A stretch of DNA of 64,000 nt from JBBEAM01 sp040882845 (GTDB lineage Bacteria > Pseudomonadota > Alphaproteobacteria > Kiloniellales > DSM-21159). Numbering within the stretch: the stretch's first letter is position 1; each line of letters begins with the position of its first letter. The notes beneath the pieces are model-generated. The model made no database searches. It was given only the letters and a program-made list of their open reading frames with translations, and had not been told where the DNA came from. The DNA is taken from positions 1 to 64,000 of the forward strand of contig JBBEAM010000009.1 of the NCBI GenBank assembly GCA_040882845.1, read 5' to 3'. Both the position numbers and the translations under genes were made by a program. Below, one piece after another: positions 36,387 to 45,011 of this stretch.

Positions 36387-37189
36387 TCGCTCGCCTTCTT
36401 CGCTAGCCGATCCAATCTCAACCTGTGCCGCTCGTCGGTCAGCCGCGCCGCGCCGGCGAAGACGGCGGTGAAGACGCCCAGCGCGGTGCCGCCGGCGATC
36501 AGGAACATGATCAGCATCTGGTACTTGACCGCCTCCACGGGATCGACGCCGGCGAGGATCTGGCCGGTCATCATGCCCGGCAGGGAGACCAGGCCGGTCG
36601 CCGCCATGGCGTTGACGATGGGGATCAGCCCGGCGCGCACCGCCTCGCGGATCAAGGGCTTCATCGCCTCGCGCTTGGGATAGCCGAGCGCCAGCATCGC
36701 CTCAATACCACCACGTTCTTTGGCGGCGCGGCCGAACAGCAGATTGAGGCCGAGAGAGACCCCGGTCATGCAGTTGCCGAGGATCATGCCGAGCATCGGC
36801 AGGGCGAAGCGTGGCGAGTACCAGGGATCGGGCTGCACCTGGGTGGTCAGGGCGAAGATCGTCACCACGGAGGCGGCGAAGAGCATGGCGCCGGCGCCGA
36901 GGCCATAGCCCCAGGGCCCGGCCAGCCGGCGGTCCTGCCGCGCCATCGCCTCGTAGCCGGCGAAGCCGATCATCACCGCCGCCGCCAGCGCGGTCAGCCA
37001 GGGGTTCACCAGGGTGAAGAGCGCCTTGAGGATCAGGCCGACCAGCGCCAGCTGCACCACCATGCGGAGCGCGGCGATGGCCAGCTCCTTCTCCAGCCGC
37101 AGGCGTAGCCAGATCGACAGGCCGCCGTTGATGGTCAGCAGCAAGGCCGCCAGCAGCACATCCCAGTAGGACAGGGCGACGAAGTTCAC
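36383..37189 (-). CDS. fetB: FetB-like ABC transporter permease (UPF0014)
   Basis: Inner-membrane permease of 268 residues with about seven hydrophobic segments. The UPF0014/FetB signature is MLGMILGNCMTGVSLGLN, followed by GYPKREAM and MMTGQILAGVDPVEAVKYQ. In E. coli FetAB exports iron and improves resistance to oxidative stress. It overlaps the fetA-like gene by 4 bp, so the two make one transporter. The iron role is transferred from the family. Confidence 0.88.
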   Translation of the reverse strand: MNFVALSYWDVLLAALLLTINGGLSIWLRLRLEKELAIAALRMVVQLALVGLILKALFTLVNPWLTALAAAVMIGFAGYEAMARQDRRLAGPWGYGLGAGAMLFAASVVTIFALTTQVQPDPWYSPRFALPMLGMILGNCMTGVSLGLNLLFGRAAKERGGIEAMLALGYPKREAMKPLIREAVRAGLIPIVNAMAATGLVSLPGMMTGQILAGVDPVEAVKYQMLIMFLIAGGTALGVFTAVFAGAARLTDERHRLRLDRLAKKASD

Positions 37190-37782
37190 AGCGCCTCCTC
37201 GCGGACGATCCCGCCCTTGGCGACGGCGAGGCAGCGCTGGGCCAGCCGCCTGGCCTGCTGCCGGTCATGGGTGGCGAAGAGCAGCGACAGGCCGTCGCCG
37301 ACGCGCTCGTGCAGCAGGCCCTCGACCGCCGCCGTGGACTCGGCGTCGAGCGCGGCGGTCGGCTCGTCGAGCAGCAGGACGCGCGGCTGCTGCACCAGGG
37401 CGCGGGCCAGGGCGACGCGCAGCCCCTCCCCGGTCGACAGCCGTTCGATGCCCCAGCCCATGGCGGCGCTCGGCAGCTTCAAGCGCGGCAGCAGGGCCGC
37501 GGCGATGTCCCGGTCCTCGGGTCGGAAATGGCCGCCCACGGTCTCGGCCCACCAGCCGGGCGTGGCGGCGACGTAGCTGACCTTGGCGCGCCAGACGGGC
37601 GCGGCGACCGCTTCGCGGAGTGTGCCGTCGAGCTGCACCCTGCCGCTGTTGGGGTCCAAATCGGCCAGCGCGCGCAGCAGCAGCGACTTGCCGGCGCCCG
37701 AGGGGCCGACCACGGCCAGCGCCGCGCCGGAGTCGAGCGAAAAGCTCACCGGCTCGAGGCCGGGGCGCGTCAGGTCTTCCAC
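37186..37782 (-). CDS. fetA: FetA-like ABC transporter ATPase
   Basis: Short ABC ATPase of 198 residues. Walker A GPSGAGKS is at 26-33, Walker B VLLLDEP near 135-141, and the switch His at 172 (FATHDRQ). The signature reads LSTGE (115-119) instead of LSGGE. The start is GTG at 37782, with AGGGGGAG about 15 bp upstream; no ATG is available in frame. It overlaps the permease start by 4 bp. Confidence 0.86.
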   Translation of the reverse strand: MEDLTRPGLEPVSFSLDSGAALAVVGPSGAGKSLLLRALADLDPNSGRVQLDGTLREAVAAPVWRAKVSYVAATPGWWAETVGGHFRPEDRDIAAALLPRLKLPSAAMGWGIERLSTGEGLRVALARALVQQPRVLLLDEPTAALDAESTAAVEGLLHERVGDGLSLLFATHDRQQARRLAQRCLAVAKGGIVREEAL

Positions 37783-37819
37783 GGATAGCAGGGCCGATCT
37801 CCCCCTGTTTTTCCGCAGT

Positions 37820-38281
37820 CTAGCAGAGATTCCCGCGGCGTCTGCGGGCCTCGGCCGCGCTGCCCGGGCGCGACAGCAGGAAGGCGGCGACGGCGAGCAG
37901 GACGACAGCGACAGCCGCTGGCAGGATCCAGTCCTCGCTGCGATAGAGGACGAAGCCGAAGCTCGCCGCCATCACCGCGACGGCCAGCAGCTTGGCCCGG
38001 CGGGAAATCACGCCGTAGCGCTCCCAGTCCTGAAGCGGCGGGCCGAATCGCGGATGGCTGTAGAGCCAGCTATGGAAGCGCTCCGAAGAGCGGGCGAAGC
38101 AGGCCAGCGCCAGCAGCAGAAAGGGCGTGGTCGGCAGCAGCGGCAGGAAGGCCCCGAGAACGCCGAGCGCCACCGCCAGGCCGCCCGCCGCCATCAGGCC
38201 ATAGCGGACCCAGACCCGATCATGGGGGACGACCGTTGGGCCTGCCTCGCCGCTCCGGTCGCCGTCAGGGTCGTCATACAT
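37820..38281 (-). CDS. YbaN/DUF454-family inner membrane protein
   Basis: 153-residue protein with DUF454 features: a first hydrophobic segment GLMAAGGLAVALGVLGAFLP, the conserved LLPTTPFLLLALACFARSS, and RFHSWLYSHPRFGPPLQDW, followed by two more helices. Function unknown in the family. It stands alone upstream of the fetAB-like pair on the same strand, 37 bp away, and may be co-transcribed with it. Confidence 0.88.
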   Translation of the reverse strand: MYDDPDGDRSGEAGPTVVPHDRVWVRYGLMAAGGLAVALGVLGAFLPLLPTTPFLLLALACFARSSERFHSWLYSHPRFGPPLQDWERYGVISRRAKLLAVAVMAASFGFVLYRSEDWILPAAVAVVLLAVAAFLLSRPGSAAEARRRRGNLC

Positions 38282-38300
38282 GCGTCACCCGTAAACCAAA

Positions 38301-38318
38301 CGGGCCCCGAAGGGCCCG
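38301..38318 (-). terminator. Probable terminator downstream of the secreted protein at 38347
   Basis: A 7-bp GC stem (CGGGCCC with complement) and a 4-nt loop. Read on the minus strand it is followed by TTTGGTTT. Moderately convincing. Confidence 0.5.
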
Positions 38319-38346
38319 CCGATCCGTTTGCCTGTCTGCCGGGCGG

Positions 38347-39192
38347 CTACTGGCGCACCAGGGTGTATTTCAGGGTCGCACCGGGCACCACCTCGATGGC
38401 GTGCTTGGTCAGCTTGCTGCCTTCCCAGGCCTGGACGATGTACCAGCCCGCCGGCAGCACCACGAAGGTGCGCGGGCTGTTCGGAATCTCGTGCAGCAGT
38501 TCGCGCTCGCCCTGATAGTTCTTGCCGAAGGTCAGGATCTTCCAGTCGATCGGTGTGGAGATCGGCGCGGCGTCGATGCTCGGAATCATCTTCAAGTCGA
38601 TGTAGCCGGCGTTGAGGTTGACGGTGTGGTTGGAGGGCGCGGAGTTGATGACGATGTCGTCCTGGACGATGGTGCGGCCGTAGGTCGCCGTAACCCGGTA
38701 GCGGCCCTGCGGAAGGTCCAGCGCGGCTTCCTGCCCGGAGTAGTTGGCGACGATCTCCTTAGGAACACCGGCTTCGAGACGCTCGACCCGGTAGGAGACG
38801 ACATCCTGGAGAATCGGCGCGCCGTTGGCGATCACCGCATCGATCACGATGTTGGGATTGTCCGACAGCGCCTTGCTGACGTCGGTCGCCTGGGCGGTCT
38901 CGGCGGTCACGGACTCGCTGGCTGAGCTGTTTACCGTGGCGGTACTGGGAAGCGTGGCCGTGCTGGGCAGCGTAGCCGCGCTGTCCTCTGTGGCATCGAA
39001 GCTGTCCTGACCGCCGCTGCGCAGCTTCGCGGCCGAGTCGTCGGACCCGTTCTGCGGCGCCGCACCGATATCCTCTTCAGCCGCGCCGCTAGGGAGATAG
39101 GTGTCGTCTTTGGGATCCCCAGCCATCGCCGGAGCGCAGACCAGGAGACCGGAAACAACGGCTAGAGCGCACAGCGGACCATATCGCTTCAT
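38347..39192 (-). CDS. Secreted beta-rich protein of unknown function
   Basis: 281-residue exported protein. The signal peptide is MKRYGPLCALAVVSGLLVCAPAMA. A Ser/Thr/Ala-rich linker with ATLPST repeats precedes a C-terminal half rich in beta-strand patterns (LPQGRYRVTATYGRTIVQDD; LPAGWYIVQAWEG), resembling carboxypeptidase-regulatory or PEGA-like surface domains. No catalytic motif is seen. The start at 39192 matches the signal peptide; upstream in-frame codons add only an implausible extension. Confidence 0.72.
   Translation of the reverse strand: MKRYGPLCALAVVSGLLVCAPAMAGDPKDDTYLPSGAAEEDIGAAPQNGSDDSAAKLRSGGQDSFDATEDSAATLPSTATLPSTATVNSSASESVTAETAQATDVSKALSDNPNIVIDAVIANGAPILQDVVSYRVERLEAGVPKEIVANYSGQEAALDLPQGRYRVTATYGRTIVQDDIVINSAPSNHTVNLNAGYIDLKMIPSIDAAPISTPIDWKILTFGKNYQGERELLHEIPNSPRTFVVLPAGWYIVQAWEGSKLTKHAIEVVPGATLKYTLVRQ
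38939..38992 (-). repeat. Three degenerate 18-bp units in the linker of the secreted protein
   Basis: Units at 38939-38956, 38957-38974 and 38975-38992 encode the repeated hexad (TLPSTA-like) on the minus strand. The first two are most alike. Confidence 0.7.
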
Positions 39193-39313
39193 CACGGTTG
39201 GCAACCTTTCTCGCACCACGCAACTGTATGAAATGCGAGAGAAAACTACACCGCGCCCGTTGACCAGACAAGCCACAAAGCGGCTTTTGGCGAGATCGTG
39301 ATCGCCAGGGCGC

Positions 39314-40987
39314 CTAGAACAGCCCCTCGACCTGCCCCGCTTCGTTCAGCCGGATGGAATTTGCCGCGGGAACCCTGGGCAAACCGGGCATGGTCATGAT
39401 GTCGCCGCAGATCGCCACCACGAACTCGGCCCCGGCCGACAGCCGCACTTCGCGGACGGTCACGGTGTGGCCGCTGGGCGCGCCCTTGAGGCTGGGGTCG
39501 GTGGAGAAGCTGTACTGCGTCTTGGCCATGCAGACCGGAAGGTGGCCGAAGCCGCCGTCCTGCAACTCCTTGATCTGATTTCGGGTCTTCTGATCGGCCT
39601 GGATGTCCTCGGCCCGGTACAGCTCGACCGCGACGGTCTTGATCTTGTCCCAGATCGGCATCTCGTCGGGATAGAGCGTCTTGAAGTCGTCCTTGCCGCT
39701 TTCGACCAGCGCCACGACCTTGTGCGCCAGCTCCTCGGTGCCGGCGCCGCCGTCGGCCCAGTGCGAAGCGAGCACGGCCTCGACGCCCAGATCGCCGACC
39801 GCCTGCTGGATCGCCTGGATCTCGGCATCGGTATCGTTGATGAACTGGTTGATGGCGACGACCACCGGCACGCCGAATTTCTGGACGTTTTCGACATGAC
39901 GCCGGAGGTTGCTGAGGCCCTTCTTGACCGCCTCGACGTTCTCGTCCTTCAGCCCGTCCTTGGCGACGCCACCGTGCATCTTCAGCGCCCGCACCGTGGC
40001 CACGATCACTGCGGCATTGGGCCTGAGGCCGGTCTTGCGGCACTTGATGTCGAAGAACTTCTCGGCCCCCAGGTCGGCGCCGAAGCCGGCCTCGGTGACC
40101 ACGTAGTCGGCCAGCTTCAAGGCGGTTTTGGTGGCGATCGCCGAGTTGCAGCCGTGGGCGATGTTGGCGAAGGGCCCGCCGTGGATGAAGGCGGGGTTGT
40201 TCTCCAGGGTCTGCACCAGATTGGGCGAGAGCGCGTCCTTCAGCAGCACCGCCATCGGCCCCGGCGCCTTGAGATCGCGGGCATAGACCGGCTGCTTGTC
40301 GCGGGTGTAGGCGACGACGATCTTGCCGAGCCGCTCCGTCAGGTCCTGTAGCCCGGTGGCCAGGCAGAAGATCGCCATGATCTCCGAAGCGACGACGATG
40401 TCGAAACCGTCCTCGCGCGGAAAGCCGTTGGCGATGCCGCCCAGGGAGTTGGTGATCTGGCGCAGCGCCCGGTCGTTCATGTCGACCACCCGGCGCCAGG
40501 CGACGCGGCGGATATCGATGCCGAGCTCGTTGCCCCAGTATATGTGGTTGTCGATCAGCGCCGACAGCAGGTTGTGGGCGATGCCGATGGCGTGGAAGTC
40601 GCCGGTGAAGTGGAGGTTGATGTCCTCCATCGGCACCACCTGGGCATAGCCGCCGCCGGCCGCCCCGCCCTTCATGCCGAAGCAGGGGCCGAGCGAAGGC
40701 TCGCGCAGGCAGATCGCCGCGCGCTTGCCGATGCGGTTGAGCCCATCGCCGAGGCCGACCGTGGTCGTGGTCTTGCCCTCGCCCGCCGGGGTCGGCGTGA
40801 TCGCCGTGACCAGCACCAGCTTGCCGTCGGGGCGGTCCTGGATCCCCTCGATGAAATCGAAGGAAATCTTACCCTTATGCGGGCCATACTGCAGGATCTG
40901 CTCCTGGGGGATGCCAAGCTTTTCGCCGATTTCCGTAATCGGCTTCATCGTAGCTTCGCGGGCAATCTCGATATCGCTCTTGGGCAT
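39314..40987 (-). CDS. fhs: Formate-tetrahydrofolate ligase
   Basis: ATP-dependent synthesis of 10-formyl-THF from formate and THF, 557 residues. The P-loop PTPAGEGKTTTTVGLGDGL is near residue 65, REPSLGPCFGMKGGAAGGG near 95, and TEAGFGADLGAEKFFDIKC near 300. It sits on the same strand downstream of soxBDAG with a 100-bp gap, so it may be part of that operon. It could assimilate formate from HutG or from sarcosine-derived C1 units. Confidence 0.97.
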   Translation of the reverse strand: MPKSDIEIAREATMKPITEIGEKLGIPQEQILQYGPHKGKISFDFIEGIQDRPDGKLVLVTAITPTPAGEGKTTTTVGLGDGLNRIGKRAAICLREPSLGPCFGMKGGAAGGGYAQVVPMEDINLHFTGDFHAIGIAHNLLSALIDNHIYWGNELGIDIRRVAWRRVVDMNDRALRQITNSLGGIANGFPREDGFDIVVASEIMAIFCLATGLQDLTERLGKIVVAYTRDKQPVYARDLKAPGPMAVLLKDALSPNLVQTLENNPAFIHGGPFANIAHGCNSAIATKTALKLADYVVTEAGFGADLGAEKFFDIKCRKTGLRPNAAVIVATVRALKMHGGVAKDGLKDENVEAVKKGLSNLRRHVENVQKFGVPVVVAINQFINDTDAEIQAIQQAVGDLGVEAVLASHWADGGAGTEELAHKVVALVESGKDDFKTLYPDEMPIWDKIKTVAVELYRAEDIQADQKTRNQIKELQDGGFGHLPVCMAKTQYSFSTDPSLKGAPSGHTVTVREVRLSAGAEFVVAICGDIMTMPGLPRVPAANSIRLNEAGQVEGLF

Positions 40988-41087
40988 CAGGTCCCTCTCC
41001 TTCCAGGCGCATGCGAACCGGCGCGACGTTAGCGCGCCAAATCCAGGTTCAGTGTTCTGCCAGCGACGGCAGTCTTGCCCGCCACCG

Positions 41088-41795
41088 TCACCCGATCAGG
41101 CTTTTGACCGCGGCCGCGCCGACCGGGCGTCCCGAGAACTCCTCCATGGCGTCGATCAGGACGTCCCAGAAGTAGGTCGCCGAGGCGCTGTCGAACAGCA
41201 GGTGATAGGCCAGCGTGCCGCCCAGGTCGTTGCGGATGACCACGGCGGACAGCCGCGCGACGGAGGTCTGGGCGATCTGCAGATCCTCGAACTTGTGGGG
41301 ACGCAGATCCACGGCGCAGAGCTTGGCGAACATCGCCGCTGCCTTCTCGCCGCTCACCAGGAACCAGGCGTGGCTGTCCTGGCGCGGCACCGGAAAGCCG
41401 CGCGGCGTTTCCGGCGGCCGGCTCTCGCCGGCCCAAGCGCCGTTCAGCTTCGCGACCAGCTTGCCCTCGCCGCTTTCGCTATCGAGGATCAGCAGCTCAT
41501 TGGGGGCCAGCCGCGCCGCCAGGCCGCCGCCATCCTGCCGCCGCGCCCAGTTGCTTTGCTCGGGAAGGGCGACGCCCTGGCCGCTCAGCCACTCCGGCGT
41601 GCCCTCGCCCTTGAAGCCGGTGCGCGGCAGCACGGAAAGCTCGGCCAGGCCCAGGGTCCTCGCCGCCTTGGCCTCGGCCTTGGTATCGCCGAAGTCCTGC
41701 GCCAGCGCGCCGCCGTTGACCTCGGCGTAGCTGGCGCCCAGGGCGTCGAGCCGGCGATAGCAGAAGGAGCGGCGGAGAAGTTCGGTCGCTTGCAT
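41088..41795 (-). CDS. soxG: Sarcosine oxidase gamma subunit
   Basis: 235-residue smallest folate-domain-like subunit of heterotetrameric sarcosine oxidase. Family segments are LGLAELSVLPRTGFKG, LAPNELLIL and LVSGEKAAAMFAKLCAVDLRP. It starts 3 bp after the soxA stop. Last of the B-D-A-G order. The family is poorly conserved, so identification also rests on context. Confidence 0.92.
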   Translation of the reverse strand: MQATELLRRSFCYRRLDALGASYAEVNGGALAQDFGDTKAEAKAARTLGLAELSVLPRTGFKGEGTPEWLSGQGVALPEQSNWARRQDGGGLAARLAPNELLILDSESGEGKLVAKLNGAWAGESRPPETPRGFPVPRQDSHAWFLVSGEKAAAMFAKLCAVDLRPHKFEDLQIAQTSVARLSAVVIRNDLGGTLAYHLLFDSASATYFWDVLIDAMEEFSGRPVGAAAVKSLIG

Positions 41796-41798
41796 GGC

Positions 41799-44702
41799 CT
41801 AGAGCTCCTGCCGCTTGCCGTCGGGATCGTAGAAGGGAATCGAGGCGACCGTGGCGTAGATGTAGGCGCCATCCTCCAGCTTGATATTGAAGCTTTTTCC
41901 GGGCACGGCGTCCTCCGGCGCGACGTAGGCCATACCGACGATGCCGCCGCAGGCTTCGGACCGCGCCGCCGAGGTCACCCGGCCGACAATCCGGTCACCC
42001 TTGATCACCAGGACGCATTCCTCCGGCACCGGCGAATCGCCCGGCAGGGTGAAGCCGACCAGCTTGCGCTCCAGCGGCCGCGCCTCGGCCATGATGTCGA
42101 GCGACCGCTTGCCGATGAAGAAAGGCTTCTTCTTGCCGACCGCCCAGAGCATATCGGCCTCGGCCGGGGTGGTCAGGCCGTCGGTGTCCTGGCCGATGAT
42201 GATATGCCCCTTCTCCAGGCGCAGCAGGCGCTGCGCCTCGACGCCGAAGGGCTTAATGCCGAACTCGGCGCCGGCCTCCATGACCAGATCCCACAGCGCC
42301 TCGCCGCAGGAGGCCGGCATGTGGATCTCGTAACCGAGCTCGCCGACGAAACCGACCCGCAGCAGACGCACCGGAATGCCGGCGATCCTGCCCTCGCGCA
42401 CGCCCATGTAGGGAAAGCCCTCGGCCGTGAGATCCATGTCGCAGTCGAGCTTTTCGAGGACCTTGCGGGAGTTCGGTCCGGCGATGTTGAAGCCGGCGTA
42501 GGCGCCGGTGACATTGGCGACATCTACCTTCAGCCGCCACTCGGCGTTCCAGCGCAGCATCGCACGGTAGACGCCGTCGACGCCGCCGGTGGTCGCGGTG
42601 ACATAGAACTCCTGTTCGGAAAAGCGGCAGGCCACGCCGTCGTCGACCACCGCCCCGGTCTGGTCGCTCATCAGCAGATAGCGGGCGCGGCCCACCTTCT
42701 GCTTCTTGTAGGCCCAGGTGTACATGCGGTTCATGAATTCCGCCGCGTCGGGCCCGCGCACCTCCAGCCCGCCAAGGGTCGAGACGTCGATCATGCCGAC
42801 GTTGTTGCGCACGTTGCGCGCCTCGGCCTCGATGCAGGCTAGGCGGTCGGCCTTTCGGCCATAGTAGGCCGGGCGATACCAGGCGCCAGCCAGCATCATC
42901 TGCGCGCCGGCCTCGACGTGGCGGTGATGCATCGCGGTCAGGCGCTCCGGGTCGAAGGAGCGTCCCGCCAGGTGACCGAAGGACTCCGGCTTGAAGGGCG
43001 GACGCTGGGTCGTGGTGGTCGAGCCGGAGACGCCGCGCCCGTTGGCCTTGTTGGTCAGCCGCACCGAGTTGAGCGCCGAGTTGCGCCCCTGGCTCGGCCC
43101 CATGCCGACCGTGGTGTAGCGCTTCATCAGCTCGACGTCCTCGAAGCCGTCGGCGACGGCATTGATGACATCCTTGACCGTCTGGTCCTCGTCGAAGTCG
43201 ACGAAGTCCTTGCCCTCCGGGTGCGGAAAGATCGGCCAGGGATAGTTGATGCCCTCGGCGCCCTTCGCACCGGGTTTTGCCGGTTCCTTGCCAACCTTGG
43301 CGCCGGCGGTCTTGGCTGCCGACCAGCCGCTTTGCGCACCCTCGGCCAGCGCCGCCTCTAGATCGAAGCCGTTGTCGACCGAACCGGCGAAGAAGGCGTC
43401 CTTCGGCCGCTCGTCGAGTTCGAAGGCATGCAGCGCGTCGCTGTATTTCATCCGCCCGCCGCAGTGGCACATCAGCTGCGCCAGCGGCGCGTAGCCGACC
43501 GAGGTGACGATCAGATCGCAGGCGAGGGTTTCGCCGCTGCCGGAAACCTCGCCCTCCCCGGTGATGCTGTCGATCACCGCGCCGGAGATGCCGCGCTTGC
43601 CCCGCTCGGGAATCGCCTCGTAGACGGTGTGGCCGGAGAGGATGCGCAGTCCCTGCGCGGCCAGGGCGCCGGCCTCCACGCACTTGGCCTCTTCGTTGCG
43701 CAGATCGGTAATGGCCACCACCTCGACGCCGGCATCGCGCAGGTCTTGGGCGACGCGGTAGCCGTGGTCGTTGCCGGTGCAAACCACTGCCCGGCTGCCT
43801 GGGCGCACGCCGTAAAGTCGAATCATCCGCTGCACGGCGCTGCCCAGGATCACGCCCGGCAGGTCGTTGTTGCGGAACACCATCGGCTGCTCGACCGAGC
43901 CGCTCGCCAGCACGACCTGCTTGGCGCGCAGCTTGTAAAGCCGGTTGCCCTGGATCACCGCCAGCCAGTTGTCGGCGAACCAGCCGGTGCAGAGCGCCGG
44001 ATTGAGGACTGTGACGTTGTCGAACTTGGCGAGCTCCGCGGCCAGCTTGCTCGCGCGCTCCTGTCCCCCGGCGCCGAAGGCGTAGTTGAGCGAACCGCCG
44101 AGTCTGGCTTCCTCGTCGATCAGGATCACCTCGGCGCCGGTCTTGCCCGCTTCGAGCGCGGCGGACAGGCCCGCCGGACCGCCGCCGATCACGCAGACAT
44201 CGGCGAAGAGGTATGCCTTGTCGTAGTAGCCGTGGGGCGTTTTCTTATCGACATTGCCGAGCCCCGCCTTGCGGCGGATGATCTTTTCCCAGTAGGCCCA
44301 GGCGCCCTTCGGCCGGAAGAAGGTCTTGTAGTAGAAGCCGACCGGCAGGAAGCGGCTGAAGTGCCCCAGGTAGGCGTCGCGGTCGTTCTCCAGGCTGCCC
44401 GAGACGTTGAGCGCGGAGGCGCTAAGGCCATCGGTCAGCACCAGGCGGTCGGCCTGGACGTTGGGCTCGTCGCCGAACTGGACATAGCTGTTGCAGTCTA
44501 GCCCGGCGAAGGTCAGGAAGCCGCGCGGCCGGTGATACTTGAAGGAGCGCGAGACCATCTTGACGCCGTTGGCGGCCAGGGCCGAGCCAAGGCTGTCCCC
44601 GGCGAGGCCGCTGTAGTGCCGCCCCTCGAAGTCGAAGCCGAGCGTCCTGCTGCGATCGATGTAGAGGCCGAAGGGTTCCGGCAGGCGGTGCGACGTGGTC
44701 AT
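41799..44702 (-). CDS. soxA: Sarcosine oxidase alpha subunit
   Basis: 967-residue alpha subunit. An N-terminal ferredoxin-like part (FKYHRPRGFLTFAGLDCNS) is followed by an NAD-binding flavodisulfide-reductase-type domain (DVCVIGGGPAGLSAAL) and a GcvT-like THF domain in the C-terminal third (GVEAQRLLRLEKGHIIIGQD). The enzyme oxidises sarcosine to glycine and transfers the methyl carbon to THF as 5,10-methylene-THF. Overlaps soxD by 4 bp and abuts soxG. Confidence 0.97.
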   Translation of the reverse strand: MTTSHRLPEPFGLYIDRSRTLGFDFEGRHYSGLAGDSLGSALAANGVKMVSRSFKYHRPRGFLTFAGLDCNSYVQFGDEPNVQADRLVLTDGLSASALNVSGSLENDRDAYLGHFSRFLPVGFYYKTFFRPKGAWAYWEKIIRRKAGLGNVDKKTPHGYYDKAYLFADVCVIGGGPAGLSAALEAGKTGAEVILIDEEARLGGSLNYAFGAGGQERASKLAAELAKFDNVTVLNPALCTGWFADNWLAVIQGNRLYKLRAKQVVLASGSVEQPMVFRNNDLPGVILGSAVQRMIRLYGVRPGSRAVVCTGNDHGYRVAQDLRDAGVEVVAITDLRNEEAKCVEAGALAAQGLRILSGHTVYEAIPERGKRGISGAVIDSITGEGEVSGSGETLACDLIVTSVGYAPLAQLMCHCGGRMKYSDALHAFELDERPKDAFFAGSVDNGFDLEAALAEGAQSGWSAAKTAGAKVGKEPAKPGAKGAEGINYPWPIFPHPEGKDFVDFDEDQTVKDVINAVADGFEDVELMKRYTTVGMGPSQGRNSALNSVRLTNKANGRGVSGSTTTTQRPPFKPESFGHLAGRSFDPERLTAMHHRHVEAGAQMMLAGAWYRPAYYGRKADRLACIEAEARNVRNNVGMIDVSTLGGLEVRGPDAAEFMNRMYTWAYKKQKVGRARYLLMSDQTGAVVDDGVACRFSEQEFYVTATTGGVDGVYRAMLRWNAEWRLKVDVANVTGAYAGFNIAGPNSRKVLEKLDCDMDLTAEGFPYMGVREGRIAGIPVRLLRVGFVGELGYEIHMPASCGEALWDLVMEAGAEFGIKPFGVEAQRLLRLEKGHIIIGQDTDGLTTPAEADMLWAVGKKKPFFIGKRSLDIMAEARPLERKLVGFTLPGDSPVPEECVLVIKGDRIVGRVTSAARSEACGGIVGMAYVAPEDAVPGKSFNIKLEDGAYIYATVASIPFYDPDGKRQEL

Positions 44703-45001
44703 CCCTTGCTGTCCTCCTCGGGCACTTCGAAGTCCGTGCGCACGGTGAAGACCTCGCCGGCGGGATAGGTTTTCAGGATCTCATCGGTCGAGGTGTCGCG
44801 CTCGGCGATGAACCAGTAGTTGGTCGCCGCGTGACACCACCACTCGCGGATCACGCCGCGGGTATTGTTTTCCAAAAAGACGTAGTCGCCCCACTCGGCT
44901 ACTGTGCAGCGGTTGGGGTCGGGCATCTCCGTCACCTCGCCGCCCCAGACGAATTCCTGGATGTTGCGCGGACCGTTCAGCGGACAGTTCAGGATTTTCA
45001 T
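44699..45001 (-). CDS. soxD: Sarcosine oxidase delta subunit
   Basis: 100-residue zinc-binding subunit with the conserved start MKILNCPLNGPRNIQEFVWGG and the second metal motif REWWCHAATNYWFIAERDT. Its stop overlaps the soxA start by 4 bp, showing translational coupling. Located between soxB and soxA, as is standard. Confidence 0.96.
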   Translation of the reverse strand: MKILNCPLNGPRNIQEFVWGGEVTEMPDPNRCTVAEWGDYVFLENNTRGVIREWWCHAATNYWFIAERDTSTDEILKTYPAGEVFTVRTDFEVPEEDSKG

Positions 45002-45011
45002 CGCCGCTCTC

